Source: Cafeteria roenbergensis
Taxonomy: Eukaryota > Sar > Bigyra > Bicosoecida > Cafeteriaceae
Length of the DNA: 64,000 bases
Assembly: GCA_008330645.1 (NCBI GenBank)
Contig: VLTN01000029.1
Coordinates: forward strand, 365,021-429,020
Direction of reading: 5' to 3'
The position numbers and the translations under genes are program-made. The notes under the pieces were generated by a model that saw only the letters and a program-made list of their open reading frames with translations, did no database searches and was not told where the DNA came from. Positions 11,679 through 21,398 of the stretch are shown here, one piece after another (within the stretch, counting starts at the first letter, position 1; every line of letters starts with the position of its first letter).

Positions 11679-12681
11679 GGCTGCAGCGGCGGCTACGACG
11701 GCAGCCTTCGCGGGCCGGAAGCCGAACAGGAAGGGAGGCAGACAGGGGCGGGGGAAGGCAAAGAAGGCGGGGGGAAGTCAGGGTCGCTACACAGGTCTTC
11801 GCGAGCACATCTGAGCGGCAGTCTTGCTTTGGTCGTTAGCCTCTTGATGTGCTCAGTGACTTGTGTCCAGGAGGCCATGGAGGCAGGCTGACGGCACGAA
11901 CCACACTTCTTGGATCCCTAAGGGCCCATGGCCGGCGACGGCCTGCCGTCGGTCGGCCACAGAGTGCTTAGGCGCAAGCTGCTGGCGTCGAATTGCCGCA
12001 GCTGAAAATTGCGTCCCCACGCAAGTCTTTCCCTCGCCGGTAGGGTTGGCATCGGAGCAATGTGTGGTTCACTTGCCGACGTCACTTTCGATTGTGCATG
12101 GTGAGGGTTCTCCTCGGCGAGGTCGCTAAGACGTGGGTTGGCACCGGCCTCGAATCCGCGCTTGCTAGGGAGCAGGAGCTGAGACAATGGGCTTTGTGCA
12201 CTGGGAGGCGCTTTGACGTGCCCGCCCTTCGAAGACGCGGGGCAGGGTTGAAGGGGTGGGTCTGTTGCCAAGGAAGTTAGCTCACTTGAACTCGTAGTCA
12301 GTCGTGGGCCTCATGTGTGACGGACACGCCCGGCTGCACAACTTCTTCGGGTCGATTGCCCCGTGGCATCACAATGGAAGCCGCTCCAAAAATGTTCCGC
12401 GCCTCACCCATCGGTTGGCTTTCTTCTCAGCAGCATCATGGCCATCAAAGCAACGACGCCCGACCGCATTGCCCTTCTTTTCATGCCCACTTCGCGCACT
12501 CTGCCGCCTTCTGCATCTAGCTCTCGATTCACACAGCCTTGGGGCACCACTAAATCCCGCGGCCAGGGCTACATCCTGCTCTCTTGTCTTGCTTCAAAAG
12601 CACTGAGAGTTTAGAATCCCCGCCTCAGGTCGCGCCGCATTGTGTTGGCCGGCTTGACTTGAGAAATTCAAGCCAAAAAGT
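11679..12681. other. No gene seen
   Basis: This continues the lower-GC zone right of the inverted repeat. Short frames on both strands have no domains. The last ~100 bp are the 3' flank of the minus-strand tRNA gene. Confidence 0.35.
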
Positions 12682-12755
12682 CATCTGACGCAGGACTCGA
12701 ACCTGCAACCTCCCGATCCGTAGTCGGACGCGCTATCCAATTGCGCCAGCCAGAC
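12682..12755 (-). tRNA. tRNA-Arg (anticodon ACG)
   Basis: Read on the minus strand, 74 nt fold as a cloverleaf without intron. The acceptor stem GTCTGGC pairs with GTCAGAT (two G-U pairs). The D-stem is GCGC/GCGC around AATTGGATA. The anticodon arm is TCCGA-CTACGGA-TCGGG with anticodon ACG (inosine at position 34 expected). The T-arm is GCAGG-TTCGAGT-CCTGC, and the discriminator is G. The A-box (TGGCGCAATTGG) and B-box (GGTTCGAGTCC) match the internal Pol III promoter of eukaryotic tRNA genes. It would read CGU/CGC/CGA arginine codons. Confidence 0.93.
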
Positions 12756-13019
12756 AGATGGAGAAGAGAATCATATCTGGCATCTAGATGCAAAAGCCCA
12801 CAGTGATGCCCCCCAGGCGACGACATCTGTTCTCATCGCCCCGCCAGTTGGGTTTCTGCAGCTGGGTGCTCCCGTCGTCGCGTGGCTTTGTGCGGCTGTA
12901 TGGTTCGTGTGGTTGGTGAGGCAGTCGCACGCGTTGATGCCCTCGCTGTCTTCCGTTAGTGTGCGCTGGATTCACAGGCAAGCTCGCAACTTGCCGCGCA
13001 CAGGGGGGGTGGCTGATGC

Positions 13020-14035
13020 TCACTCGTCGGAGCCGCCGCCGGCCGCTGCCTTCTTGCGGGCGACACGGCCCTGGCGGCCGGTGGAGCTGTACGGGGAGTG
13101 GTTGGCGAAGACGATGTTGGCCTCGGCGGAGTTGCGCACCATGAAGGACGGCACGGTCACCAGCTGCTTGCCGACGCGGATGTGGCGCTGGCGGATACGG
13201 ACGCGGGCCTCGTGGACGGTCTTGGCAAGGCCGAGCTTCTGCACGACAGTCTGCAGCCGGCGCTCGAGCATGCGCTGGGTGGTGAGGGAGAGGAGGTCGT
13301 CCAGGCGGGCGCCACCCTCGCCGACAGACTCCTCGGAGAGCATGCCGAAGCGAAGCATGCGGCGCAGGAGGGCATCACCCTCGAAGGCGCGCTTCGGGTC
13401 GGACTCGTCAAGCGTGAGGAGCTTGCGGGCGGCCTTGCGGAGCTTGGCGAGCAGGAGCTGCACGCGCCAGATCTCGCGCTTGCAACGCAGGCCGTACTGG
13501 CCGAGAAGCTTGAGCTCCTGGTCGAGCCGTTCCTTCTCGAACGCACGCCGGGGCGTCACGAACGTGGACGAGTCTGCGAGGCACAGGAGGGGAACAGCCG
13601 TCGAGGACAAATATGGCTCGCAGTGATGCAAGGCGAGGAGCGGCTGGCTCGCTCTCCGGCACGATCGGCAAGGCCCCCCACCCCGACTTCGTCGTGTTGA
13701 CAAGCCCGCGTCTGCGCCCGGGAGAGCCGGCGATGGGCGCCGCGGCTGCCCAGCGCCAGGCTCGCCCTTTGCCGAAAGGGCATTAGCCTCCCGGGCTCCT
13801 GCTGCCCGCCTACGCGCCCCGCGCAGCTTCCGGGACTGGGGCTGCTTCACCAGGGCTCAGCCGTCCCCAGGAACCCGTCTCGAAGCACCCGGGGCCACGG
13901 CCGGGCGGGCAGCCGCTTCCACGCGGCGGGCGGCCAGGCGAGGCCGCAGCCACGAAGCTGGCGCTCGTTCGGCCGCGCCCACGTCCTCGCGGATGGGGCA
14001 AGCTCACAGTTGCGGTGGCGGGAGATCTTGGGCAT
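13020..14035 (-). CDS. RPS9: 40S ribosomal protein S9 (uS4)
   Basis: Two exons on the minus strand: 14035-14008 (28 nt) and 13573-13020, separated by a 434-bp intron (donor GTGAGC, acceptor CTCGCAG). The short first exon encodes MPKISRHRN, and the split codon gives Tyr. Exon 2 continues into [20 protein letters not shown]. The 193-residue product matches eukaryotic S9 along its length: [30 protein letters not shown], then the S4 RNA-binding fold with [20 protein letters not shown] and [20 protein letters not shown] basic, Gly/Ser tail ends it. It binds 18S rRNA early in small-subunit assembly and sits near the mRNA entry channel. Its start codon lies 377 bp from the divergent start of the next gene. 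Confidence 0.97.
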
Positions 14036-14412
14036 GACTGCGGCAGCACGGGAAAGGCGGGTTCGCGGAGTGGCGCTTCCTTGGGGGCGCGCATGGGCCG
14101 AGGGGCGCGCTTGCAAGGCAGCACCGTGCTGGCTGGCGCTCGCCGGCGTTGCGCCCGCGCGCGTCTGCCGGGCCAGGCTCGCCGGACCTCGGGCCTGCGG
14201 CCGATTCCACCCGCGCAGCGGCCGCCGCCCCGCTCAGATGCCCGGCGCGCGCTCACCAGCTGCCCAGCTACCAGAAGGGCGAGGGTGCTTTGGGTGCCGT
14301 GATTGCAGAGCATCGACGTCGGGCGTTCGGCCCGCCGCCAGCAGAGCTCGCCGCTCCCCGCGATCGACAGGCGGTCAGGTGAAAAGGGCTGCACGCCTCG
14401 GCGCTTTTCGCC
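14036..14412. promoter_or_regulatory. Shared upstream region of RPS9 and QCR7-like gene
   Basis: These 377 bp separate two divergent start codons and must hold both promoters. I see no TATA box in a useful position. The stretch is GC-rich, as elsewhere in the window. Confidence 0.4.
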
Positions 14413-15234
14413 ATGGCCGTCGCCGCCGCGCTGCGCATGGTCCATACCTTTGACCCGGTGCCCAAGTTCATCCGCCGGGCCGAGAAGGCCGAGCTGAGCC
14501 GCCGGCTCATGCAGTACGGTGAGCGCGCCGCCTTGCCGTTCGCCTGCGGATTGTGGGCCGTCTGCGCCCCGCCCTGCTGCTTCCAAAGTCCGGCGCCCTC
14601 GGCCCCGTCCGGGCCTGGCGGCCCCCCCGCGCGCATCGGCGAGTGGCGGGGCCTGCGGCCCGCGCGGCGGCTTCGTGTGGGGCTCGGCGGAGCCCGCTGG
14701 GCGGCGGCAGCCGCCCGCCTGCACTCGTTGCACGGCTGGGGCGCAGGCGCCGCTCGTCGGGTTTCCGCTTGCCGCCCGGGCGCCCCCGCGCGGCCTGCCT
14801 CCACCCCCCCGCGTGCCCAGGACCACAAGCGACCGCCCTCTGCTCCTCATGTGCGCCTCTCGCGGCCGGCGTCCGCAGGCCTGTGCTACCACGACGTGAT
14901 GGTGGACTCCCCCGCCTACAAGACGGCCATCGCCCGATTGCCCGAGGAGATGCAGGAGGCCCGCCTGCGCCGCATCCGCCGCGCCGTGGACCTCAACGTG
15001 AAGAAGATCGTTCTCCCCGAGTCCCAGTGGGTGGACCCGTGGCGCGAGTTCGACACTGTGCAGAACCTGCTCGAGTACACTCAGCGGGAGCTTGACGAGA
15101 AGGCCGAGCTCGACGGCGAGGCTTGGTTCGCCAACGGTGGCGACATCACCTGGTTCGAGTACGACGTGGACGAGACGTGGTTCTGGCGCGGCATCCCGGA
15201 CCGCAAGCCCGCGACGCCCAAGCTCGAGCGCTGA
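14413..15234 (+). CDS. QCR7: Mitochondrial complex III subunit 7 (QCR7/UQCRB-like)
   Basis: Two exons: 14413-14518 and 14879-15234. The 360-bp intron has donor GTGAGC and acceptor GTCCGCAG; it is a multiple of three and open, but removing it restores the family sequence. The 153-residue product has the 14-kDa cytochrome bc1 subunit pattern: a helical N-terminus ending RRLMQYG, then LCYHDVMVDSPAYKTAIARL, PEEMQEARLRRIRRAVDLNV and LPESQWVDPWREF (the usual LPKEQWT.P box). It lies on the matrix side and helps assemble cytochrome b. Relatives are about 110-130 residues. This protein adds an acidic and Trp-rich C-terminal extension (WFEYDVDETWFWRG), which is unusual. Confidence 0.85.
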   Translation: MAVAAALRMVHTFDPVPKFIRRAEKAELSRRLMQYGERAALPFACGLWAVCAPPCCFQSPAPSAPSGPGGPPARIGEWRGLRPARRLRVGLGGARWAAAAARLHSLHGWGAGAARRVSACRPGAPARPASTPPRAQDHKRPPSAPHVRLSRPASAGLCYHDVMVDSPAYKTAIARLPEEMQEARLRRIRRAVDLNVKKIVLPESQWVDPWREFDTVQNLLEYTQRELDEKAELDGEAWFANGGDITWFEYDVDETWFWRGIPDRKPATPKLER

Positions 15235-15594
15235 TCCTGTTGCGGCCGGGTTCGGCGCCGCTTTCCTCTTGCGCTGGGAGCAAGCCCTGTTGCGCGCGCT
15301 TCAGCTGCAGGCTGTGCCACTTTGGCGCCCGTGCCGCGGGTGCGCGCTCAGATTGTGTTTGGGCTTGCGTGGCGTGGGGATGCGGGAGCGCGTTGCCATC
15401 GTGCCAAAATCATGCCCTTGCGGCAGTGGCTCTCCTCTCTCGCCACCGCGACGGCGGACGCAAAAGCACGGCCGCAAAGCCTCACACCCCTCTCCAGCCC
15501 TCGCCCTCCTCATGAGACACAGTCCCAACCGCTCAGCGAAATCGAGGCAAGCTCAGCGGCCGTTGGCGCGAGGCGGGCGGGGGCGGCCGCGGCA
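15235..15594. other. 3' flanks of convergent genes
   Basis: These 360 bp lie between the QCR7-like stop and the stop of the D-I-x-G-A protein. I see nothing else supportable. Confidence 0.4.
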
Positions 15595-17859
15595 TCAGTA
15601 CTCGGGCAGCGCAGCAACTGCAGCCGCAGCCGCACGCGCCGCCGCGTCCTGCCGCGGAGTCGGCTTGCTCGGCCGGCCGCCCCTGCGCGGCACGCTCGAC
15701 GCGACGCCGCCCGACGCGACGGCCGCTTCGCCATGAGTCGCTGTCACGGCCGTGCGGCCAGCGGTGCCCAGCACCCCGGCGCTTGCTCGCGGCGACGAGC
15801 GGCGAGAGGACGCTCCGGAGAGGGACCCGGCCTTGAAGCCGCCCCACGCCCCCCGCCCCGAGTCCGGCCCGCTCGCCGCCGGGCGCCGCACCTCAGAGGA
15901 GGCGGGCGGAGACGCCACGCGCGGGGAGCGCGCGTCAGCGCGAGCGCCGAGGCTGCTGCTGCCCCCTCTGGGGCTGTCTCCGCGCAAAGGGAGGCCGTGC
16001 GCGGGCGGGCCGACGAGCCCCGACGACCTGCCGAGCGCCGTGGACGAGGCGCCCGCCAGGCCGGATCGGGCGCTGTCCCGCCTGGCGCTGGCAAGAGCCG
16101 AGTCGACCGCCCGCGACAGTCCGGCGTCGTCAGGCTGCGCCGCAGCCTCCTGCTTGGACTCTGCCATCCCGCCCCGTCTGGCGGAGTCTGCGAATGCAGC
16201 CGGGGTTCCCGCGGTGCCCTCGGACTCGGCCCGAGCTTGCAGGCCAATGCCACGGGCGCTGCCCCGGCTTCCGCCGCCCCGGCTTCCCGACACGCTTGCG
16301 GGACCAGATGGCCCGCCAGCAGGCCCTTCGCCAACACTGCCGTCCGTGCCCCGCTTGGTGAGCCGCCATGCCTCCGCCCTGGCGGCAGCCCGCCGCTCCA
16401 TCAGCGCCACGCGCTCGGATAGCCGGGCCGACGCCTCGTCCGCAGCGGCCGATTGCGACGCCATGGCCGCAGCCTGGGCTGTCCGCTCGAGGGGGGGCTC
16501 GTGCGGCTCGCCCGCCAGCCGCAGCGTCGTGGTGCCTGGGGCCACCCCCCCGGAGACCGAGGCCTTGCTCAGCCACGTGGCGGCGCCGCCCTCGCCGTCA
16601 GCCGCAGCCCGCGGCATCGCCGGACGGCCATCCAGGGACGCGTAGATGCGATCGTTCGGGTCGGTGACTCTGCGGGTGCGCATGCCGCGCTTCAGCGTCG
16701 AGGCTTGCGCGCCGGCGACGTCGGCGGTGTTGGTCGGGTCGCGGAACTGGCGCCGGCGCTCGTCCGGGATGGATCCAGCGCCGCTGTGAGGTGGCCTCCA
16801 CCCGGGGCGAGCCCCCTCAATGTCGTCCGTCCTCAGTGAGCCTGACTGACGCGGCGGATGCGCCTTATTGATCGCTGCTCGCGGACGGGACGCGGCGTCG
16901 TCCTCGACAACTGCGCCGTAGATCACGTGGCACGGCCGCAGCGGGTCGGTGTGGCGGTGCGACCGAAAGTGGCGCTGCACGGCCGGGGCGTCAACCGCCT
17001 TGGCGCCCAGGATGTCCCGGGGCGGCGGCTTGTCCTGCTCCCGGAGAGCGCGCGACACGGCGCCCGGGATGTCCGAGACGTCCGTCGGGGCACGTCTCGC
17101 CGCCACGGGTCGCTGGGACGCCGGGACCGGGGCCTGGGCGCCAGCGATGTCGGTGTTGTCCATCGCATCCCGCACGAAGCGGGGAGGCGTCACCGGCCGG
17201 GCAGGCGCGGCCGGAAGGTCGTACTGAGGGTCCAGGGGGTTAACGCGGCGCGAAGTGCGGAAGGTGCGCCTCGAAGGCCGAGCGCCTGCGACGAAACAGC
17301 GAGGGGGGGCAGCACCCAGAGGCCCGAGCATGGCTTCTGCGCGGCCAGCTGCCAGCTCGCGAGGGCGGCAGCCAGTGCTGCCGCCCTCGCCCCTCCTCCC
17401 CCGCGCCATGACCAGTCACACACGTGCTGCAGGCGCCTCGTCCGCTACGGCAGTCCGAGGCCCGCGCGGGAGAGGGCGTCACGCGCAGGGCTCACCGTCA
17501 ATGTCGTCTGTCCGGTTGATCGTCGATTCCTTGCGCACCTCGCGGCTGAGCCGGTTGCTCGGGGCCGCACCCTCGATGTCGCCAGTGCCGTAGAAATCTG
17601 AGCGGTTGTGGCCAAACCTTCCCATGAGGCGCTTGCTGGTGGCGCCGGCGATGTCTTGGGTCTGGTTCACGGCCCTGAGCTGGGGTGCCCTGCGCGTCGA
17701 GCCCCTCGCGCCAGTTCCTGCAAGTTCTGCTGCAGTCACGGTTGCTACTCCCCTCGACGCGATGCTCATGGTGGTGAAGCGCTCGGCCCCCGTGCTGTCC
17801 CAGCCTGCGTGCGCAACGGCCACGGCATCACGTTCGCCCCCGATTGTCAAGCCTGACAT
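15595..17859 (-). CDS. D-I-x-G-A repeat protein, uncharacterised
   Basis: Two exons on the minus strand: 17859-17496 and 17285-15595, with a 210-bp intron (donor GTGAGC, acceptor TCGTCGCAG, phase 1). The product is 684 residues from the first Met of the conserved part. The N-terminal ~400 residues repeat a short motif: TQDIAGATS, TGDIEGAAP, TDDIDGARP, NTDIAGAQAP, VSDIPGAVS, TDDIEGARPG and TADVAGAQAS. Arg-rich stretches with a partner motif of the type TDPL-x-P (RRVNPLDPQY, HRHTDPLRPC, RRVTDPNDRIY) lie between them. The splice junction falls inside a motif and recreates it exactly, which proves the exon join. The C-terminal third is Ala/Ser/Arg low complexity with one helical segment (LSERVALMERRAAARAEAWR). 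I know similar repeats only as uncharacterised proteins in other protists; a cytoskeletal role is a guess. The exact start is uncertain, since the frame is open further upstream. Confidence 0.7.
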
Positions 17860-18604
17860 TGAAGCGGGGTCACACCCCTCGACCGAGGCCACACGCTCCG
17901 GCGCAGCTCTCGCTCCTCGGTCACGCGCGCCGCTTCTCGGACGGGCGCGGCGTGGGCTGGCAGGTGGCAACGCACAGAGCGCCAAGCGGCAGAGCCGCTC
18001 GACACAGGGTGCTGTGGCAAGTTGCAGCTCGTGCGGACCGCCGCCTCGACCGCAAGCACCCGGCATCGGCGACAAATGCGATGACCTTCGCGGCCTTAGC
18101 ACCCGGACGAACGCCATGCCACGCGCTTGCTCGCTCCAAGCCTCTCGCCGAAGCCGGCCTCGCAGCGAGCGGCTGCGGGGCAATTGCGCCGCGCGCCTGC
18201 GCCGCGGTCCACGCAGCCACAGCAGCGCAACGTGAACCCGGGGCTTTGAGGGCTTGCCTGTCGCGATTAAGGCGGGTTTGACGAGCAGGGGGCGCTGTCT
18301 TGGAACAGCGGGAGGAGGCAGCGTCCGGGCGCACCGTCGCGCCGCGAGCATGCTGGGCGCGCACCACAGCCTTTGGTGCACGGGAGGCATACATGGCGCA
18401 GCCGCATCGGCGATGCGCGGTGAGAGGGCAGGGGCCTCCCGTGGCCGCGAGGGCGTGCAAGCGGACGAAGCTGATTGGTTGTCGCAGCCGGACTGACTCA
18501 AGTCGGCGGCTGCGATCGCTCTGCTTGGCAGCCTAGTCGATCGCTCGCCGAGTCGGGTCCGCGGGGTGCGCACTCCTTGCCTCCGGCTATCGTCGCATCC
18601 AAGC
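17860..18604. other. Intergenic region between divergent genes
   Basis: The minus-strand frame of the D-I-x-G-A gene stays open into this region, but the added residues lack the motif and look random. The right part should hold the promoter of the small mitochondrial protein gene at 18605. Confidence 0.35.
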
Positions 18605-18835
18605 ATGTCTGGCTCCATCCTCCGCACTGCCGCCCGCCGCGTCGTCGCCGCTGTTCCGGCGGCTCCTGTCATGCGCGCGCCCGTTCGCCACATGAGCCAC
18701 CACCATGCTCCCAGCTTCAACCCGTCGGCCTACACCATGACCGGCCCGACCGCCGTTCTTGGCGTCGTCGTGGGCGTCCCGACCGTGGTGTGCCTCATCC
18801 TGTGGAACATCCAGATGGGCCGCTTCCAGGGCTGA
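18605..18835 (+). CDS. Small mitochondrial single-span membrane protein, copy 1
   Basis: This intronless 76-residue protein has an Arg/Ala-rich, acid-free N-terminus typical of a mitochondrial presequence (MSGSILRTAARRVVAAVPAA). A signature HHHAPSFNPSAYTMTGPTA comes next, then one membrane helix (VLGVVVGVPTVVCLILWNIQ) and a short tail MGRFQG. The next gene (19505-19750) encodes a clear paralogue with the same order: presequence, H-x-APSF-x-P, GPTA, helix, QMG. Size, targeting and single span are like small accessory subunits of respiratory complexes (for example of complex IV), but I cannot assign a subunit from sequence alone. Confidence 0.75.
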   Translation: MSGSILRTAARRVVAAVPAAPVMRAPVRHMSHHHAPSFNPSAYTMTGPTAVLGVVVGVPTVVCLILWNIQMGRFQG

Positions 18836-19504
18836 AGAATTCCAAGGCGTGGCCAACGAGTTGGTCTGCATGATTTCGTTTTGGAGTGATTCCGGCGCCA
18901 TGGGCTGGGCCGCTTGAGTGTTCCGCCGCACTGCTGATGCTAAACGAGCAAACGATTGCCAACAGCCGCTGCTGCGCACGCATACGATCCCCACTCATGG
19001 CGTAAGGGCACTTGGCGCCCGCCGAGGCGTTGCGAGTCGCGCGACAATCACTTGGGAATCGACGCAATCAGCGCCCAAGGCGGCCCCACACGGGCAACAG
19101 GTCGCCCCAAACCCCGAGGAAAGCGCCTAACAACAGAACCGATGCTACGGGGCGGGGGGGGGGTGCTTCGGAGGAAGCTGAGGGGAGCCACATGCGGCTT
19201 GTTGGACCGATATCGCGACGCCACGAGAGCTCCGGCGCGGCTCGTCGGGCCCAGGCGAGGGCTAGGCTCCTCCGGCTTCGCTCCGCCGAGCAAGCACCCC
19301 TAGCGTCAGGATTCGGCCGGCCCGGGGAAGCCGTCGGCGCACATGCCTGGCGGCCAGCGGGCCGAGGGCTCATTTTCTGGCACTTGGAGTTGCGGCCAAC
19401 CGCTGGCAGAGCCTGTCGCCTCTGCCAGGGCTGTGCGGCGGCCGCCCGCTGCGGCACACCTCCCCCGGTACAGCCCGCTTGCCAACCCAAGCCCCGAAAG
19501 AGCA
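18836..19504. other. Spacer between the two small paralogues
   Basis: The 669 bp between the paralogues contain a G run near 19153-19163. No credible frame was seen. It should hold the 3' end of copy 1 and the promoter of copy 2. Confidence 0.35.
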
Positions 19505-19750
19505 ATGGCCATCACCTCCGCCGTCCGCACCGCTGCCCAGCGCGTCATCTCCAAGGCCCCGGCCCGCGCAATGCCGCTCGCCCGCGCCCCCGCCCGCTCG
19601 ATGGGACACCACAACGCGCCCAGCTTCGACCCCAACGCCTTCGGCACCGTCGGCCCGACGGCAACCTTCGTCTTCGTCGTCGTTGTGCCGCCTGTGACCG
19701 TGGGCCTGCTGTACGTCACCCAGATGGGCAAGTACGCCGGTGCCGAGTAA
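19505..19750 (+). CDS. Small mitochondrial single-span membrane protein, copy 2
   Basis: An 81-residue intronless protein. The presequence is MAITSAVRTAAQRVISKAPA, then GHHNAPSFDPNAFGTVGPTA, a helix FVFVVVVPPVTVGLLYV, and TQMGKYAGAE. It shares the HH-APSF-P, GPTA and QMG positions with copy 1 at 18605-18835 in the same orientation, so the two arose by tandem duplication. Presequence and C-terminus have diverged while the motif and helix position are kept, which suggests both are functional. Likely an inner-membrane accessory protein; exact role unknown. Confidence 0.75.
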   Translation: MAITSAVRTAAQRVISKAPARAMPLARAPARSMGHHNAPSFDPNAFGTVGPTATFVFVVVVPPVTVGLLYVTQMGKYAGAE

Positions 19751-21398
19751 TCGCGCAGCTGACAGAGCCCGCTTTGCGTTTTTGCGCCGGCGCCTCCCGC
19801 TGCCGCTGTGTGAGAGGCTTGGCGCCACCGCCCGTCGAACTCAGATTCATGATGAAGCGCTCGCGCTTGCTGCTGCCGCTGTGCGCGCGTCTGGGTGCCC
19901 CCAAACGCGACTGCGCTCATGCAGCTGACGTGTCGCATACGTAAAACGCACGACCCAGCTGCCATGCATTGCCCGGCCGGTCAGGCGTCCCCAAGTCACG
20001 CCAACGGTCGACCCTTGACACCCGAATCTCTCATGTGCGGGAAAACAACACGACCGCGCGCTTCTTGACAGGTCCAGCCGGCAAGGTCTGCTTCGATCGC
20101 GATGGCGGGTCGCTGGCGAGCAGCCCACGGCGCCCGCATTGCTTGCGGTGAAAGCGCCTGCCGGACTGACAGCTCTTGAGGAGCAGGCCACCCCCGAGGC
20201 ACCCTTCAGGCCGTGTGAAAACCACCGCAGCGGTGTGGGAGCAGACACCATCCCCTGGCTCCTCACGCGTTCACGGTCAGGGGGGGGCCCAGCATACTGA
20301 AGAGTGCCGCTGCGCAGAGCAGTCTCCCCGTCGCCTGCTGGGAACTCGAAGCGTTGCCAGCCCGTTCGGCGCTACCAAGCCAACGCTTGCCGCTGCGCCA
20401 GGCCTCTGGCACGGCGGACAGCAGTGTCGGCGAGCAACGCTCCGAAGAGCATTGACGGGCCCCCTTGGCCGCATGCAAGCTCCCAAGACCAAAGGGCAAG
20501 CCGGGGCGCCATCTGAGCGGGGGCTACCTCAATGCTTGTGAGGCTGGCGTGGGCGAACGCATTCCAGGCGCCAATGGCCTCGGCCCTGGCGGACTGACGT
20601 GGCACTTGGCCCGACAACCCTCGGCAAGGAGTGTGACTTCATGCTTGGGTGTGTCAGGGGCCTGCGCGGAAGAACTCAGCAAACCCCATCGGGCCACTCC
20701 CCATAGCGTGTGCGGCATGTCGCGTGGCCGGCTCCGCCACGTCTCGCGGTGCGTGCGTCGTGGGCAAGCGCAGCGGCTGTGCCGGGTCGTGGCGCAAGGC
20801 GTCTGCTCGCTCGGAGTGCCCGGCCGGGGAATGCGGAGCGCGTAGGACCGCTTGGGAACAAGTCCGCGATGCACACCAGGCGTGCGGCGCCCGAGCGGGA
20901 AGTCGACTTCTGTGCGGCCACGAGGAGGCTGGGCACGCGGCCGTTGCCACAGAGCGCCCTGCGCACTTGCCTGACCGCGAGTGCTTGCGCCTCTGCACCC
21001 TCGCGCCCTGAGCAACCCCCCGCCACGGCGCATGCGATGCCGGAGGCCTGCAGACGTTCCAGCTCGAGGCGGCAGCTGGAGTGCCCAAACAGTCGCCCAG
21101 TGCAGCTGCCCCTGGCAGAGCCAAGCGGCCCGCTGCGACACGCCCCGTCGTTGGGGTCAGGCCGTTGGCCACAGACGCGCGGGCGTGGCGGGGCAGTTCC
21201 TTTCGCGGAGGCATCTCCGCAGCGTTTGCCGTCGGCCCGAGAGGTGCGCTTGGCGTGCGCCACAGCAAACGCGCGATTGCCGGTGAAGCTCGCGGCACGC
21301 ATGCAAAACAAGTCAGTCGGGCCAATTCGCAAGTATCTCCCGTGCATCACGGCTCCGGGCGGGATAGTTCCAGCCGGGCCTTGCAGACTGCAACGGCG
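19751..21398. other. 1.6-kb gap without a supportable gene
   Basis: Open frames on both strands overlap and have no domain or credible splice pairing. A short G run lies near 20280. Part of this is the 3' flank of the minus-strand zinc-finger gene. Confidence 0.35.
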
